Positions 1-8,726 are shown, numbered from the stretch's first letter. The stretch is 64,000 bases of DNA from Ketobacter alkanivorans (GCF_002863865.1 NZ_CP022684.1:3663990-3727989), one strand, 5' to 3'. Program-made: numbers and translations. The notes: generated by a model not told the origin, from the letters alone.

Positions 1-630
1 GTACCTGAAGAAGATGGCTTTCGTATACGCTGGTTTACGCCGACAGTGGAGGTGAAGCTCTGTGGCCACGCCACTTTGGCGGCTGCTTTTGTGTTGTATG
101 AAAAGCTCCACTGGGATCAGGCTCAGGTTGTTTTTCAATCGCTGTCTGGGCCGCTGACCGTGGTTAGGAGTGGCGGACTGCTGACGTTGGACTTCCCAGC
201 CCAGCCCGGCACCCTATGTGATGCACCAAGTGCCTTGGTGCGAGGGTTGGGGGTTCAGCCTCGGGAATGTCTGGCGTCAGAAGACTATATAGTGGTATTG
301 GAGACTGAGCAGCAATTGGCCGGTTTAGAGCCTGATATGGTTGCTCTTATGGAGTTGGATCTGCGTGGGGTGGCAGTGACGGCGCCTGGTGAGCATAAAG
401 ACTTCGTTGTGCGTTTTTTCGGGCCCCGCTGTGGTATCCCGGAGGATCCGGTGACTGGGTCGGCTTATACTCAATTGGCGCCTTATTGGGCCCAGCGCTT
501 GGGGCGGGATCGAATGGAGGCTCGTCAGATTTCGGCCAGAGGCGGAGATGTTCGTTGCGAGCTGGCAGGAAAGAGGGTCAAGATATCCGGTTCTGCGGTG
601 TTGTTTCTGGAGGGTGAAATACAGACCTAG
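1..630 (+). CDS. PhzF-family isomerase-like protein (5' end outside window)
   Basis: The frame is open from base 1, so the gene begins before the window; the first in-frame Met codon or alternative start here is internal. The translated start contains WFTPTVEV followed by LCGHATLA, which matches the conserved N-terminal part of the PhzF/diaminopimelate-epimerase-like fold. A later GIPEDPVTGSA segment matches the family signature in the second half. Only about 209 residues of a usual 260-300 are present. PhzF relatives are isomerase-like enzymes; the substrate of this one cannot be told, and there are no phenazine genes nearby. No partner gene is coupled to it: the next gene, aceA, starts about 200 bases later behind its own likely promoter. 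Confidence 0.85.
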   Translation, partial: VPEEDGFRIRWFTPTVEVKLCGHATLAAAFVLYEKLHWDQAQVVFQSLSGPLTVVRSGGLLTLDFPAQPGTLCDAPSALVRGLGVQPRECLASEDYIVVLETEQQLAGLEPDMVALMELDLRGVAVTAPGEHKDFVVRFFGPRCGIPEDPVTGSAYTQLAPYWAQRLGRDRMEARQISARGGDVRCELAGKRVKISGSAVLFLEGEIQT

Positions 631-639
631 GTGCTGACT

Positions 640-668
640 TTGCAGTCACCGATGCTGCCTTCTATAGT
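640..668 (+). promoter_or_regulatory. Candidate sigma-70 promoter for aceA
   Basis: TTGCAG at 640-645 is followed after exactly 17 bases by TATAGT at 663-668. The -10 matches five of six consensus bases and the -35 three of six. It lies about 165 bases before the aceA start, which would leave a long 5' leader. This is a pattern match only; another promoter closer to the gene is possible. Confidence 0.3.
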
Positions 669-833
669 TAAAGGCCACGTATTACGGGCCTTGTGACCAT
701 TATTCACGCAAAAAATACCGGTTATACGATCTATTGATTTCATTTATGCAGGAGTGGTCATTAGAATGCCCACCATCTGCAGTAAAGCTCGTACTTGCTG
801 CGATACCAAATTCCTAAACGTAGAGGATCAACC

Positions 834-2429
834 ATGTCTAACTACTCCACTTTTACTGACGAAGCAGCGTCTGTAATCGCCGCTAACGGCCCTACCTGGG
901 GCGCGATCAATCCTGAGTCGGTAGCTCGTATGCGTCTGCAGAACCGTTTCAAAACCGGTCTGGACATCGCCAAGTACACTGCCAAAATCATGCGCGAAGA
1001 CATGGCTGCTTACGATGCTGATTCCGCTCAGTACACTCAGTCTCTGGGTTGCTGGCACGGTTTTATCGGTCAGCAGAAGATGATCGCTATCAAGAAGCAC
1101 CTGGGCAACACTAAGCGTCGTTACCTGTACCTGTCTGGTTGGATGGTTGCTGCTCTGCGTTCTGACTTCGGCCCTCTGCCTGATCAATCCATGCATGAGA
1201 AGACGTCTGTTTCTGGCCTGATCGAAGAGCTGTACACCTTCCTGCGCCAAGCTGATGCGCGTGAACTGGGCGGCCTGTTCCGTCAGTTGGACGCTGCTCG
1301 TGAAGCGGGTGATTCTGCCAAGGCTGACGAAGTGCTGAGCCAGATCAACGGTTTCGAAACTCACGTTGTGCCTATTATTGCTGATATCGACGCTGGTTTC
1401 GGTAACGCAGAAGCCACTTACTTGCTGGCCAAGCAGATGATCGAAGCGGGTGCTTGCTGTATCCAAATCGAAAACCAGGTTTCTGATGAGAAGCAGTGTG
1501 GTCACCAGGACGGTAAAGTAACCGTTCCTCACGAAGACTTCCTGGCTAAGATCCGCGCTGTACGTTACGCGTTTATGGAGCTGGGTGTAGACGACGGTGT
1601 GATCGTTGCCCGTACTGATTCCTTGGGTGCTGGCCTGACCAAGCAAATCGCTGTAACCAAAGAGCCGGGTGACCTGGGCGACCAGTACAACAGCTTCCTG
1701 GATGGTGATTACATCGAAAGCGCCGACGACATTGCTAATGGTGATGTGGTTGTTAAGGCCAACGGTAAATTGTTGAAGCCCAAGCGTCTGCCTTCTAACC
1801 TGTTCCAGTTCAAGAAAGGCTCTGGTGTTGATCGTGTTGTTCTGGACTGTATTACTTCTCTGCAAAACGGTGCTGATCTGCTGTGGATCGAAACTGAGAA
1901 GCCCCACGTTGGTCAGATCGCTGAAATGGTTAACCGTATTCGTGAGACTGTTCCAAACGCGAAACTGGTTTACAACAACAGCCCATCTTTCAACTGGACT
2001 TTGAACTTCCGTCAGCAGGTATTTGATGCGTGGAGTGAAGCTGGTAAGGACGTTTCTGCCTACGATCGTAACAACCTGATGAGCGTTGAGTATGACGAAA
2101 GCGAACTGTCTAAAGAAGCCGATGCCAAGATTCAGGCGTTCCAGAAAGATGCCTCACGTGAAGCGGGTATTTTCCACCACCTGATCACTCTGCCGACTTA
2201 CCACACTGCTGCGCTGTCCACTGACAACCTGGCTAAAGGTTACTTCGGCGATCTGGGTATGCTGGCGTATGTTGAAGGCGTTCAGCGTAAAGAGATCCGT
2301 CAGGGCATCGCTTGCGTTAAGCACCAGAACATGGCCGGTTCCGACATGGGCGACGATCACAAAGAGTACTTCTCTGGTGATGCGGCTCTGAAAGCCTCTG
2401 GTAAAGACAACACTATGAACCAGTTCTAA
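834..2429 (+). CDS. aceA: Isocitrate lyase
   Basis: Cleaves isocitrate to glyoxylate and succinate, the first step of the glyoxylate bypass needed for growth on acetate or fatty acids. The protein is 531 residues from the ATG at 834, which follows AGAGGA; an upstream in-frame ATG at 795 has no ribosome site and would add an atypical N-terminus. The catalytic loop reads DEKQCGHQDGK with the active-site Cys at about residue 222. The KQCGH form and the length match the long Pseudomonas/Acinetobacter-type enzyme rather than the shorter E. coli type. Codon use is strongly biased toward common codons, as expected of a highly expressed gene. It is monocistronic, ending at a strong terminator. Malate synthase is not in the window. 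Confidence 0.95.
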   Translation: MSNYSTFTDEAASVIAANGPTWGAINPESVARMRLQNRFKTGLDIAKYTAKIMREDMAAYDADSAQYTQSLGCWHGFIGQQKMIAIKKHLGNTKRRYLYLSGWMVAALRSDFGPLPDQSMHEKTSVSGLIEELYTFLRQADARELGGLFRQLDAAREAGDSAKADEVLSQINGFETHVVPIIADIDAGFGNAEATYLLAKQMIEAGACCIQIENQVSDEKQCGHQDGKVTVPHEDFLAKIRAVRYAFMELGVDDGVIVARTDSLGAGLTKQIAVTKEPGDLGDQYNSFLDGDYIESADDIANGDVVVKANGKLLKPKRLPSNLFQFKKGSGVDRVVLDCITSLQNGADLLWIETEKPHVGQIAEMVNRIRETVPNAKLVYNNSPSFNWTLNFRQQVFDAWSEAGKDVSAYDRNNLMSVEYDESELSKEADAKIQAFQKDASREAGIFHHLITLPTYHTAALSTDNLAKGYFGDLGMLAYVEGVQRKEIRQGIACVKHQNMAGSDMGDDHKEYFSGDAALKASGKDNTMNQF

Positions 2430-2466
2430 GGTTGATGTGTTAAACAGATAAGATTATTTATCTGAT

Positions 2467-2503
2467 AAAAAGGGCCGGTTGGAAACAACCGGCCCTTTTT
2501 TTG
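2467..2503 (+). terminator. Rho-independent terminator after aceA
   Basis: An 11-bp perfect stem (2471-2481 AGGGCCGGTTG with 2486-2496) is closed by a GAAA tetraloop, flanked by A residues upstream and followed by a run of T. It sits about 40 bases after the aceA stop. The flanking A-tract also lets it act for the minus-strand operon that ends at 2550. Confidence 0.9.
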
Positions 2504-2549
2504 TGAGTTTTTTGTGCGCTGGTTTTGTACGTTGTAATTGTGCAACAGG

Positions 2550-3866
2550 TCAAACGCTGGCGATCAGTGCCTTTAGCCGTGCAGCCTGCCTCCAAGCGGG
2601 TGCATCCAGCAGGAATAATGGTGAGCTGGGGGAGATGGCTTTCAATTGCAATGCAGCCGCGCGCCGTTGTGCCTGACAGCCGTGTTCCAATACTGCCAGA
2701 CAGTTGTGCTGGGTGGCCTCTTTTCCTGCCAGGTAGCGGCTACCGGCTTTGAAGGCGCTGCCGTGATTTGTCCACCATGCTACCACTTGCTGTTGATTGG
2801 GCCATGGCAGGTCTTCGTCAGGATCGCTGTCTACGGCGTCGTCGTCCGGGTCATCGTTGGGGCCGCCGGTGAGGTCTTCCGGTGGAGCTTGCTCCAAATC
2901 GTTCTCTACCAAATCCAGCCCGGTGATGATGCAGAATGCATGTGCTGCCAGGCGGCTTAGGGTCTTATCCTGCATGAGGCGTAACAGCGCGGGTACGCTG
3001 GCGGGGTCACCTAGTTCTCCTGCCATGTGTATTAACAGGCGGCGATCGGGGTTCTGGCTGGCCAGGGATGACAAAAACAGGTGTGCTTCTGGCAGGGGCA
3101 TAAAGGCGGCCAGTAGTGCCAGTGCTGACTTTGTTAGTGGGGATGATAGCGAGCCAGGCTCCAGAGCGATCTGTCGAAGGTACGCCAATGAGCGCTCTCG
3201 TTCACCCAGCATTGCGCAGCTGCGAGCGGCCATAAATCGAATGTCGGCACGTTCATGGTTTAGCAGGGCCAGGCAATGGGGCAGTAGATCCAGCATTCCG
3301 ATTTCACCCACCGCTTGTAGCGCGCATGCAAGCATGCTCGGCTCCTGTTGGGTGATGGCTCGTTCGAATTCGGTGTCGGCGTGAATTTGATGTTGTCGGT
3401 ACAGGTGCAGCCCCACCTGGCGGAAGAATGTGGAATTGAATGCCAGCAGGTGGGGGATCAGTGGTTGTGTAAAGCTCAGTGGCACCCAGGAAAACGCATC
3501 CAGCAGGCCTTTTTGAAGGTCGCTGTCTGTTTCTGCCAGGGCCAGCAGCTGCTTCAGTCGAGGAGTGTTTTTCGATTCCAGGGTCAGAATACAGGTAAGA
3601 AACAGAAGCTCTGGGGAGGGCTCTTCCAGTGCCTGCATTACGATCTGAGCCGATGGGTTGGGGCTGACACGGAGTCCGTCCAATAATGCGTCAATCCGCA
3701 GATCCAGCAACATGTTGTCCTGCAGGGAGCGACTCGGGCCACTGATCAGGTCCTGCCGTTGTGTATATAGAAAGGCGGCTTCCAAGTACTGTTCGAGCAC
3801 TTGGGGCAGTTCTTGCGGATGCCTATAAGTATAGGATTGGGCGTTGTTGGTTGGGGCCAGTATCAC
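2550..3866 (-). CDS. TIGR02270-family HEAT-repeat protein of T6SS islands
   Basis: About 438 residues, last gene of the vgrG operon. The C-terminal two thirds show HEAT/PBS-like helical repeats, for example RFMAARSCAMLGE and HMAGELGDPASVPALLRLM, followed by an acidic stretch rich in Asp and Pro (DDDAVDSDPDEDLPW) and a closing segment with KAGSRYLAGK. This layout matches the TIGR02270 family, known from type VI secretion neighbourhoods but without assigned function; an adaptor or scaffold role is inference. The chosen start is the GTG at 3866, seven bases after AGG; a GTG at 3872 is too close to that site. It begins about 10 bases after the SUKH gene stops, so the two are probably translationally linked. 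Confidence 0.75.
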   Translation of the reverse strand: MILAPTNNAQSYTYRHPQELPQVLEQYLEAAFLYTQRQDLISGPSRSLQDNMLLDLRIDALLDGLRVSPNPSAQIVMQALEEPSPELLFLTCILTLESKNTPRLKQLLALAETDSDLQKGLLDAFSWVPLSFTQPLIPHLLAFNSTFFRQVGLHLYRQHQIHADTEFERAITQQEPSMLACALQAVGEIGMLDLLPHCLALLNHERADIRFMAARSCAMLGERERSLAYLRQIALEPGSLSSPLTKSALALLAAFMPLPEAHLFLSSLASQNPDRRLLIHMAGELGDPASVPALLRLMQDKTLSRLAAHAFCIITGLDLVENDLEQAPPEDLTGGPNDDPDDDAVDSDPDEDLPWPNQQQVVAWWTNHGSAFKAGSRYLAGKEATQHNCLAVLEHGCQAQRRAAALQLKAISPSSPLFLLDAPAWRQAARLKALIASV

Positions 3867-3876
3867 GGTCACACCT

Positions 3877-4404
3877 TTATTCGTCGTCGGACATGTCCAG
3901 TTCGGCCAATTCGAGGTATTCCTCCACGGAATCCTCAAGCCATTCAATGAAGCTGGGAACCTCTGCTTCTATCTCGTGATGGTATTGCAACAGGGGCCAT
4001 TCTCCATCTTGAGAGGCTGCGACGGGGTCCAGCAAATATTTGGTTGCGGTGATGAGTGAGGCGCCGATTACCAGGCTGCGGGCGGCAACGTCGTCGCCTG
4101 AGTCAAGGGCAGACTGCTTCCAGGCGCTGAGGTCGTGCTCGTTGGTGATACCCAGAAGCTCTTCAAGTGGAACCAGGTCGACGCCGCCATCGATTTCTTT
4201 CCAGCCATTGTGGAGCAGCAGAAACGCGCGGTAGGAGGGCGGTAACGCTGTGCCCAGTATGCTTTCCAGTTTCTGGATGCTGGCTTCTGCGGCGGGCTCT
4301 CCCAGTTCCTGTTCTGCGTCCAGCTCTATGCTGTCGTAGTAGCGTTGGCGTGCTTGGATACCTTCGGTTATGGCTTTTTCCAGTCGCTGTTTTAATGCTT
4401 CCAT
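3877..4404 (-). CDS. SMI1/KNR4 (SUKH) family protein, likely immunity protein
   Basis: About 175 acidic residues. The central segment, with LPPSYRAFLLLHNGWKEIDGG followed by LVPLEELLG, is the SUKH/SMI1-KNR4 core. Members of this superfamily commonly neutralise polymorphic and T6SS toxins, especially nucleases. It lies directly downstream of the PAAR-like gene with its C-terminal extension, 18 bases after that gene's stop, which is the usual effector-then-immunity order. The ATG at 4404 is preferred because GTGAG precedes it at a fitting distance; an in-frame GTG at 4416 would add four residues. Very acidic ends (DSVEEYLELAELDMSDDE) suit a partner of the Lys-rich extension. The pairing is inferred from position and family, not demonstrated. 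Confidence 0.8.
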   Translation of the reverse strand: MEALKQRLEKAITEGIQARQRYYDSIELDAEQELGEPAAEASIQKLESILGTALPPSYRAFLLLHNGWKEIDGGVDLVPLEELLGITNEHDLSAWKQSALDSGDDVAARSLVIGASLITATKYLLDPVAASQDGEWPLLQYHHEIEAEVPSFIEWLEDSVEEYLELAELDMSDDE

Positions 4405-4422
4405 GGGGTGTCTCACTCAGTG

Positions 4423-5322
4423 TTAGCAGTCGGCTTCAAACCCGGTTGGGTCGGGGTTCTTTTTAAGTTTTTCTTTGATTTGTCGGCCGCTGGCTTCGTT
4501 CACTTCTTTGTCGAGCCAGAGGAAGGGGCCTTGGGCGTTGCCACCCAGTTGCATTTCGTGAACGTGATCGGCCTGCATTTTCTTGGCTTTTGGATCATTG
4601 GTTTTGGCGCAATCGTCGTAAAATTGGGCATCCTGCTTGGCGGGGTTGTATTTGTCGTTCCAGCCGGAGGGCGCAGGTTTATTCCAGTCCCTGGCGTATT
4701 TGGCGGCCCAGCCGTTCCCGTTTTTTCGGGCCAGGGTGGGCTTGCCGTTGGCGTAGGTGTTGCGTGGTTTCATTTTGTTCTGTTTGGCGAGCGCATCCAG
4801 CTTTTTGGCTTTGGCCTGCATCTGTTTCTTTTGGCAATCATCCCAGCCTTCATCGCATTTTAACGTGATGGTGCCGGGTTTGCTTGAGCCCTGATCCAGT
4901 CCGGTCATGGTGGCGCCGGTATTGGGCGGCATGCCACTGGCAGCGCAGTTGTTCAGCATGGGCTCACCCAGCAGGTGTACGCTCTTGCCCTGAATTTTAA
5001 CGGTAATGGAGCCGGGGGTAATAAACTTGGCGGGGCCATGGGTGTTGGCCGAAATCAGTCCGCCACCGGTGCCTTTGCTGGCCATGTCGCCCATGCTTTT
5101 GAAGGTGCTGCCACGGATGGCAACGTGGTTGCCTTCGATCTTCACGGTGGTGGAGTAGCCCTTTGGCGACATTCCGGATTTGGCGATGTTAGGTAAGGGC
5201 GAGGGCACAAAGGGGGCGGGAGGCCCCGGCATTTTGCAGACATTGGGAATGGTGGCTTTGGCAATGCCCATGCTGCCTTTGGTAACAGGTGTTTTGGGTG
5301 GGTGAATAGAGACGCTGGGCAT
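4423..5322 (-). CDS. PAAR-like (DUF4150) protein with C-terminal putative nuclease toxin domain
   Basis: 299 residues. Residues 1 to about 140 match the PAAR-like DUF4150 fold that caps the VgrG spike: PNVCKMPGPPAP near the start, a Gly/Ser-rich middle, and LLGEPMLNNCAASGMPPN. The remainder is a Lys-rich segment (about 150-200) and a compact C-terminal domain of about 100 residues containing DHVHEMQLGG at 252-261 followed by LWLDKEVNEASGRQI. A DH..E motif with downstream Asn and His-type residues recalls HNH/His-Me nucleases, but I cannot place it in a named family. A SUKH gene follows at once, supporting a toxin reading. Delivery would be as an evolved spike-tip effector. The PAAR-like part is certain; the nuclease activity is inference. 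Confidence 0.8.
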   Translation of the reverse strand: MPSVSIHPPKTPVTKGSMGIAKATIPNVCKMPGPPAPFVPSPLPNIAKSGMSPKGYSTTVKIEGNHVAIRGSTFKSMGDMASKGTGGGLISANTHGPAKFITPGSITVKIQGKSVHLLGEPMLNNCAASGMPPNTGATMTGLDQGSSKPGTITLKCDEGWDDCQKKQMQAKAKKLDALAKQNKMKPRNTYANGKPTLARKNGNGWAAKYARDWNKPAPSGWNDKYNPAKQDAQFYDDCAKTNDPKAKKMQADHVHEMQLGGNAQGPFLWLDKEVNEASGRQIKEKLKKNPDPTGFEADC

Positions 5323-5331
5323 GGCGATGTA

Positions 5332-6405
5332 TCAACCTCGGAATGGCGTGGGGGTGATGTTGGTTTCAACCAGCGCAGCGGCGCGCAGGCCTTGCTCTGA
5401 GCTGGCCCAGAGCAGGTTGCGCGTGCCTTGCGCATAACCCCGTTGTGCCGCTTGGGTGGCTAACACCATGAACAGGGCTCCTGATGCTGCCCCCATGTCA
5501 CCCCAGCAATCTGCCGGGCTGCAATAGCCGGTTGGGTCATCAAAGTACTGGGCCAGTTTCAGGCAGGTAAACCCCCACTCTTCACCTCGATAGCGTTCGC
5601 CGTTGATGTCGCAATAGACGGCATTAATAGGCGGTGCTGAGGGCGCAGAGCCCTGTACGGTGGCACGTATGGTGTGGGTCAATCCTTCTCCCAGGTTGAT
5701 GTCCTGGGTTTTGATCAGTTTGGATTCCCATGCTGTGGCGGTGCTGGATATGGTGGCCATGGGCGTGCTGTTGTTAAAGTGCTGCATGCCTTTCAGGTTT
5801 GCCAATAAACAAAAACCGGCACCTTCTCCGGGAACGAACCCGGAGCGGGAGCGATCGCCTGCCAGTTGGCGGTTCTGATCGAGCCATTGCAGGGTGTCTG
5901 GATGGAAATAACTGTCGACGCCACCGACGATGCAGGCGTTGTATTTTCCTTGGTTCATGTCGTCCATGACCTGATCCAGCAGGGACAGCACTGCGCTGTG
6001 GCCTGCCATGAAGGCGCAGCGGTCGCCTATTTTGACGGGCAGTTCGGTTTCTCTTATCAGGCGTTGGCAGATTTGCTGGGCGTCTTGCTCGCTAAAGCCG
6101 GGCCTGGGCTCCGGTAATCCTAGCCATAAAGGGATGGTTGGCGGAGCAGGGGTGTGAGCAAAGGGCAGGGTGGCTTCTTGTAGTGCAGTTTGCGCCATAG
6201 CCAGCATGCGCTCATTGCAATTCAGGCGCGCATCCAGCACTGCGTCCATCGAGGCTGCCATGGGATCGCCGAGTAGATCCACCATAAAGGGGTGCTCGCT
6301 GCAGCTGCTGATGGCGGCCCGCACGGCGGCGGCAGTGGCCGCTGAATGTAGTCCGAGGGGGGTGCGTGCACCGGTAGCCACTACAAATAAAGGGGTACCC
6401 ATCAT
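5332..6405 (-). CDS. Beta-ketoacyl-synthase-like protein without catalytic Cys (T6SS-associated)
   Basis: 357 residues from the ATG at 6405, which overlaps the DUF2169 stop in an ATGA. The fold shows as thiolase/ketosynthase: CIVGGVDSYFHPDTL at about 158-172, FVPGEGAGFCLL at 190-201 and WGDMGAASGA at 301-310. Aligned by eye with FabF and polyketide ketosynthases, the nucleophile-elbow Cys falls on GHSAVLSL (135-142), where His136 appears to replace Cys. The HGTGT motif is replaced by DINGERYRGEEW (266-277). Condensing activity is therefore unlikely. Similar proteins occur next to DUF2169 and DUF4150 genes in T6SS islands; a structural or chaperone role in effector loading is inference. Confidence 0.75.
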   Translation of the reverse strand: MMGTPLFVVATGARTPLGLHSAATAAAVRAAISSCSEHPFMVDLLGDPMAASMDAVLDARLNCNERMLAMAQTALQEATLPFAHTPAPPTIPLWLGLPEPRPGFSEQDAQQICQRLIRETELPVKIGDRCAFMAGHSAVLSLLDQVMDDMNQGKYNACIVGGVDSYFHPDTLQWLDQNRQLAGDRSRSGFVPGEGAGFCLLANLKGMQHFNNSTPMATISSTATAWESKLIKTQDINLGEGLTHTIRATVQGSAPSAPPINAVYCDINGERYRGEEWGFTCLKLAQYFDDPTGYCSPADCWGDMGAASGALFMVLATQAAQRGYAQGTRNLLWASSEQGLRAAALVETNITPTPFRG

Positions 6406-7418
6406 TGGTACCTTTTCTGTCGGATAATGGTTTGATCCAGATAGTCGGCTTCGTTGCGACACAGCAGTGAGGTGGTCCATACCATTTTGAGCTGACGTTG
6501 ATCCGGTTCAATGATCACGCTGGATAATTGCGCGCGATGCTCCTCTATACGGTTATCGATGTAGGTGGTGAAGGCGAGATAGACCCGTGGCAGTTGAAAC
6601 TGCAGTTTTCCCTGCGGGGTTAGATGGATCAGCTCAATGGTTTCGCCGCCTCGCAGCGGCTTTTCACTTTGCTGATCTTTGGGAGCGCATTGCAGGCAGC
6701 GGCTGTCCCAGTCCAGAGGCAACAATGGGTGCCGCTGTTCTTGCCAGGCTTTATCGTAAGTGCCGGTTAATTCACGCCGAGGGCTCCAGAAGCTGTCGAT
6801 GGCACCGAAGCCTGCGGGGCCAGCCTTTTTGGGGTCGCCTTTCAAATATTCAAATTGATGCAGGGGCATCCCCTGTTGAGCGGAGAGGGTGTCCAAGGCG
6901 CTGGCCACCACGCCGCAGCCAACCGGGTTTCGCGGATCCCATGTATGCTTTTTGGGGTTGGGGTGGCTGTGGTCGTAGCCACCAAAAGCCCGTTCGTAGC
7001 GAATGGGGGCCGATAGAATGGGGCGTGGCGTGGAGGGTTTTAACCCCATTATGCCCTGTTCCCAATGGCGCTCACCCAGCACTTTAAGCGCTTTTTGTTG
7101 GTCATTGATGCGCAGCGCTACGGCGAATTCCACGCTGGGTTTGCCGCCCGGAGCATGGGCTGTGCCGTTGACCAGGATGTCGGTGGCGGGTTTGCCCGCA
7201 ACGACATCGGCATCGTATTTGAGGCTGGATTGGCCTGGTTCTCCAAAATATTCCGGCGCCAGCAGGGCCGGTGACTGCTCTTCCGCTAGGGATAGTGTCC
7301 CGGTTTCGCTGATGTCGTAAGTGCCTTTAACGGCCACCAGCCATTGGTGCCATCCGTTGATGTCCCGCCCCCAGCTTTTGCCCACTGCGAAAGGCGTTTT
7401 GTTGTTCAGCTCCCACAT
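6402..7418 (-). CDS. DUF2169-domain T6SS accessory protein
   Basis: 338 residues. The opening MWELNNKTPFAVGKSWGRD and the following VAVKGTYDI are the typical start of DUF2169 proteins, and the body shows RYERAFGG and NPVGCG, which are conserved in the family. DUF2169 proteins are encoded beside PAAR-like effectors and act as adaptors needed to load certain effectors onto the VgrG-PAAR spike. Here it stands between the methyltransferase and the ketosynthase-like gene, two genes upstream of the PAAR-like protein. Its ATG at 7418 shares one base with the methyltransferase stop (TGATG), so the two are translationally coupled. No signal peptide is visible; the protein should act in the cytoplasm. 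Confidence 0.88.
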   Translation of the reverse strand: MWELNNKTPFAVGKSWGRDINGWHQWLVAVKGTYDISETGTLSLAEEQSPALLAPEYFGEPGQSSLKYDADVVAGKPATDILVNGTAHAPGGKPSVEFAVALRINDQQKALKVLGERHWEQGIMGLKPSTPRPILSAPIRYERAFGGYDHSHPNPKKHTWDPRNPVGCGVVASALDTLSAQQGMPLHQFEYLKGDPKKAGPAGFGAIDSFWSPRRELTGTYDKAWQEQRHPLLPLDWDSRCLQCAPKDQQSEKPLRGGETIELIHLTPQGKLQFQLPRVYLAFTTYIDNRIEEHRAQLSSVIIEPDQRQLKMVWTTSLLCRNEADYLDQTIIRQKRYQ

Positions 7419-8725
7419 CAGGCATGCCCTGCGGTTGCAGAGTGCAAGTCAGCTGTGACGCGCTGATGGCTTGCCGTGGTGAAGTAGCCGCCCCATTGCA
7501 ACTCCTGCTGATTCAATGGGTTCAGTTGCGCGCTGTCAGGCGGCAGACGCGATGCTTCAGGCAGCCGCAATTCCACCAGCCCGTTATTATGCAGTAACAG
7601 CAGATCCTCCATGATGCTTTGACTTTGATCCAGTATGGTGGCGATGGGTGCGCTGGCGGGCCACAGTCGAAACAGGTGCTCCAGGGCGATGGCCAGCTGA
7701 GCGTTTTTGACCTCCACCTGATAGCCGTTGGGGTGCTGATACCAGTGCGGCTGCACCGGCTGAAGGCAGGATGCCACATGGAGATCAATGAGTGAGCTTG
7801 TCTCCATGCTGGGGTGTGCCGCTTGCTGTTTGCTGAGTATGGGGGTGTGCAGCTGTCGGTAGCTGATTAGATCCACGCTATCTTCCAGGCTTGGCCCCGT
7901 TAACGCCTGACTTAAGAGTTGTTGAGGCAGGGCTGCATCCACTTTGCCGGAGGGATAATTATAATCGGCGTCGGCTATTGGATAGAGTCCGTAATGCTCT
8001 GCCAAGGCCATAAATTCGCTGCGCCAATACGCTTTGTTGTGCTCTGCCAAGAACTCGTGGGCCACATAACTGTAGTGGTTTTCACATACGAATCGAAATT
8101 CGTTTGCCAGTAACGTGGAAAACGGATGGGCTTCACTTGCCTGTGGCTGGGACAGTAATTGCGCCATCTTGCTGGCGGTGTGTTGTGCTTGCAGCGCTCT
8201 TTGTTGCAGTGTGCCGGTTTTACCGGTGTGCGCCAGCAGGTAATCCCGAACCATGCCTCTGATGTTCCAGCCGGGTTTGGTGTTGTAATTCAGATACAGC
8301 AGGCCGTTGTCGGTAAGGCGTTTTTGACACAGCACAAAAAGCGCGTCGCGAACGCTGTCAGGCACCCAGGAAAACACGCCATGTACGATGATGAAATCGA
8401 ACTTGCCTTCCAGGTGATCGTCCGCCTGACAAAAATCCAAGGGAAAAAACCGGATGTTGTCCTGCTTTAGCTGCGTTTGTCGGTGTTGTGCCAGGTCGAT
8501 TTGTGTTGCCGCGCTATCGATACCATAAAACTCAGACTGAGGGCGGTAGTACGCCATGGGCAACAGGTTGCTGCCATCGCCGCAGCCCAGCTCCAATACC
8601 CGATATTGGCGCAGATCTGGCGCGGGCCCGCCGTGCAGGCGTGATGCAAGCGCCAGTCGTTCCGGAGCCGTCCATTCTATGGGCTGACAGCGATAGGGCA
8701 GATGATCGTAGGGTGTTTGGTTCAT
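7418..8725 (-). CDS. Class I SAM-dependent methyltransferase with regulatory domain
   Basis: 435 residues. Motif I of SAM methyltransferases is clear (VLELGCGDGSNLLPMA, about 43-58), followed by EFYGIDSA (motif II), FFPLDFCQ and FDFIIVHGVFSWVP (post-I and motif III/IV). The middle and C-terminal part matches the methyltransferase regulatory domain seen in a family of bacterial methyltransferases, ending in a winged-helix-like segment around 330-410. Its target is unknown; protein or peptide modification of an operon partner is one possibility. It begins one base after the DUF6484 stop and ends overlapping DUF2169, so it is an integral part of the vgrG operon rather than a bystander. Such a gene is unusual in vgrG clusters. 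Confidence 0.85.
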   Translation of the reverse strand: MNQTPYDHLPYRCQPIEWTAPERLALASRLHGGPAPDLRQYRVLELGCGDGSNLLPMAYYRPQSEFYGIDSAATQIDLAQHRQTQLKQDNIRFFPLDFCQADDHLEGKFDFIIVHGVFSWVPDSVRDALFVLCQKRLTDNGLLYLNYNTKPGWNIRGMVRDYLLAHTGKTGTLQQRALQAQHTASKMAQLLSQPQASEAHPFSTLLANEFRFVCENHYSYVAHEFLAEHNKAYWRSEFMALAEHYGLYPIADADYNYPSGKVDAALPQQLLSQALTGPSLEDSVDLISYRQLHTPILSKQQAAHPSMETSSLIDLHVASCLQPVQPHWYQHPNGYQVEVKNAQLAIALEHLFRLWPASAPIATILDQSQSIMEDLLLLHNNGLVELRLPEASRLPPDSAQLNPLNQQELQWGGYFTTASHQRVTADLHSATAGHA

Positions 8726-8726
8726 G

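Noticed and set aside
828..1907. 359-codon open frame on the minus strand inside aceA
   Set aside because: It is a shadow of the highly biased codon use of aceA; no ribosome site and no recognisable protein features.
2525..2960. Short plus-strand frames opposite the TIGR02270 gene
   Set aside because: They overlap a well-supported minus-strand gene and show no family resemblance.
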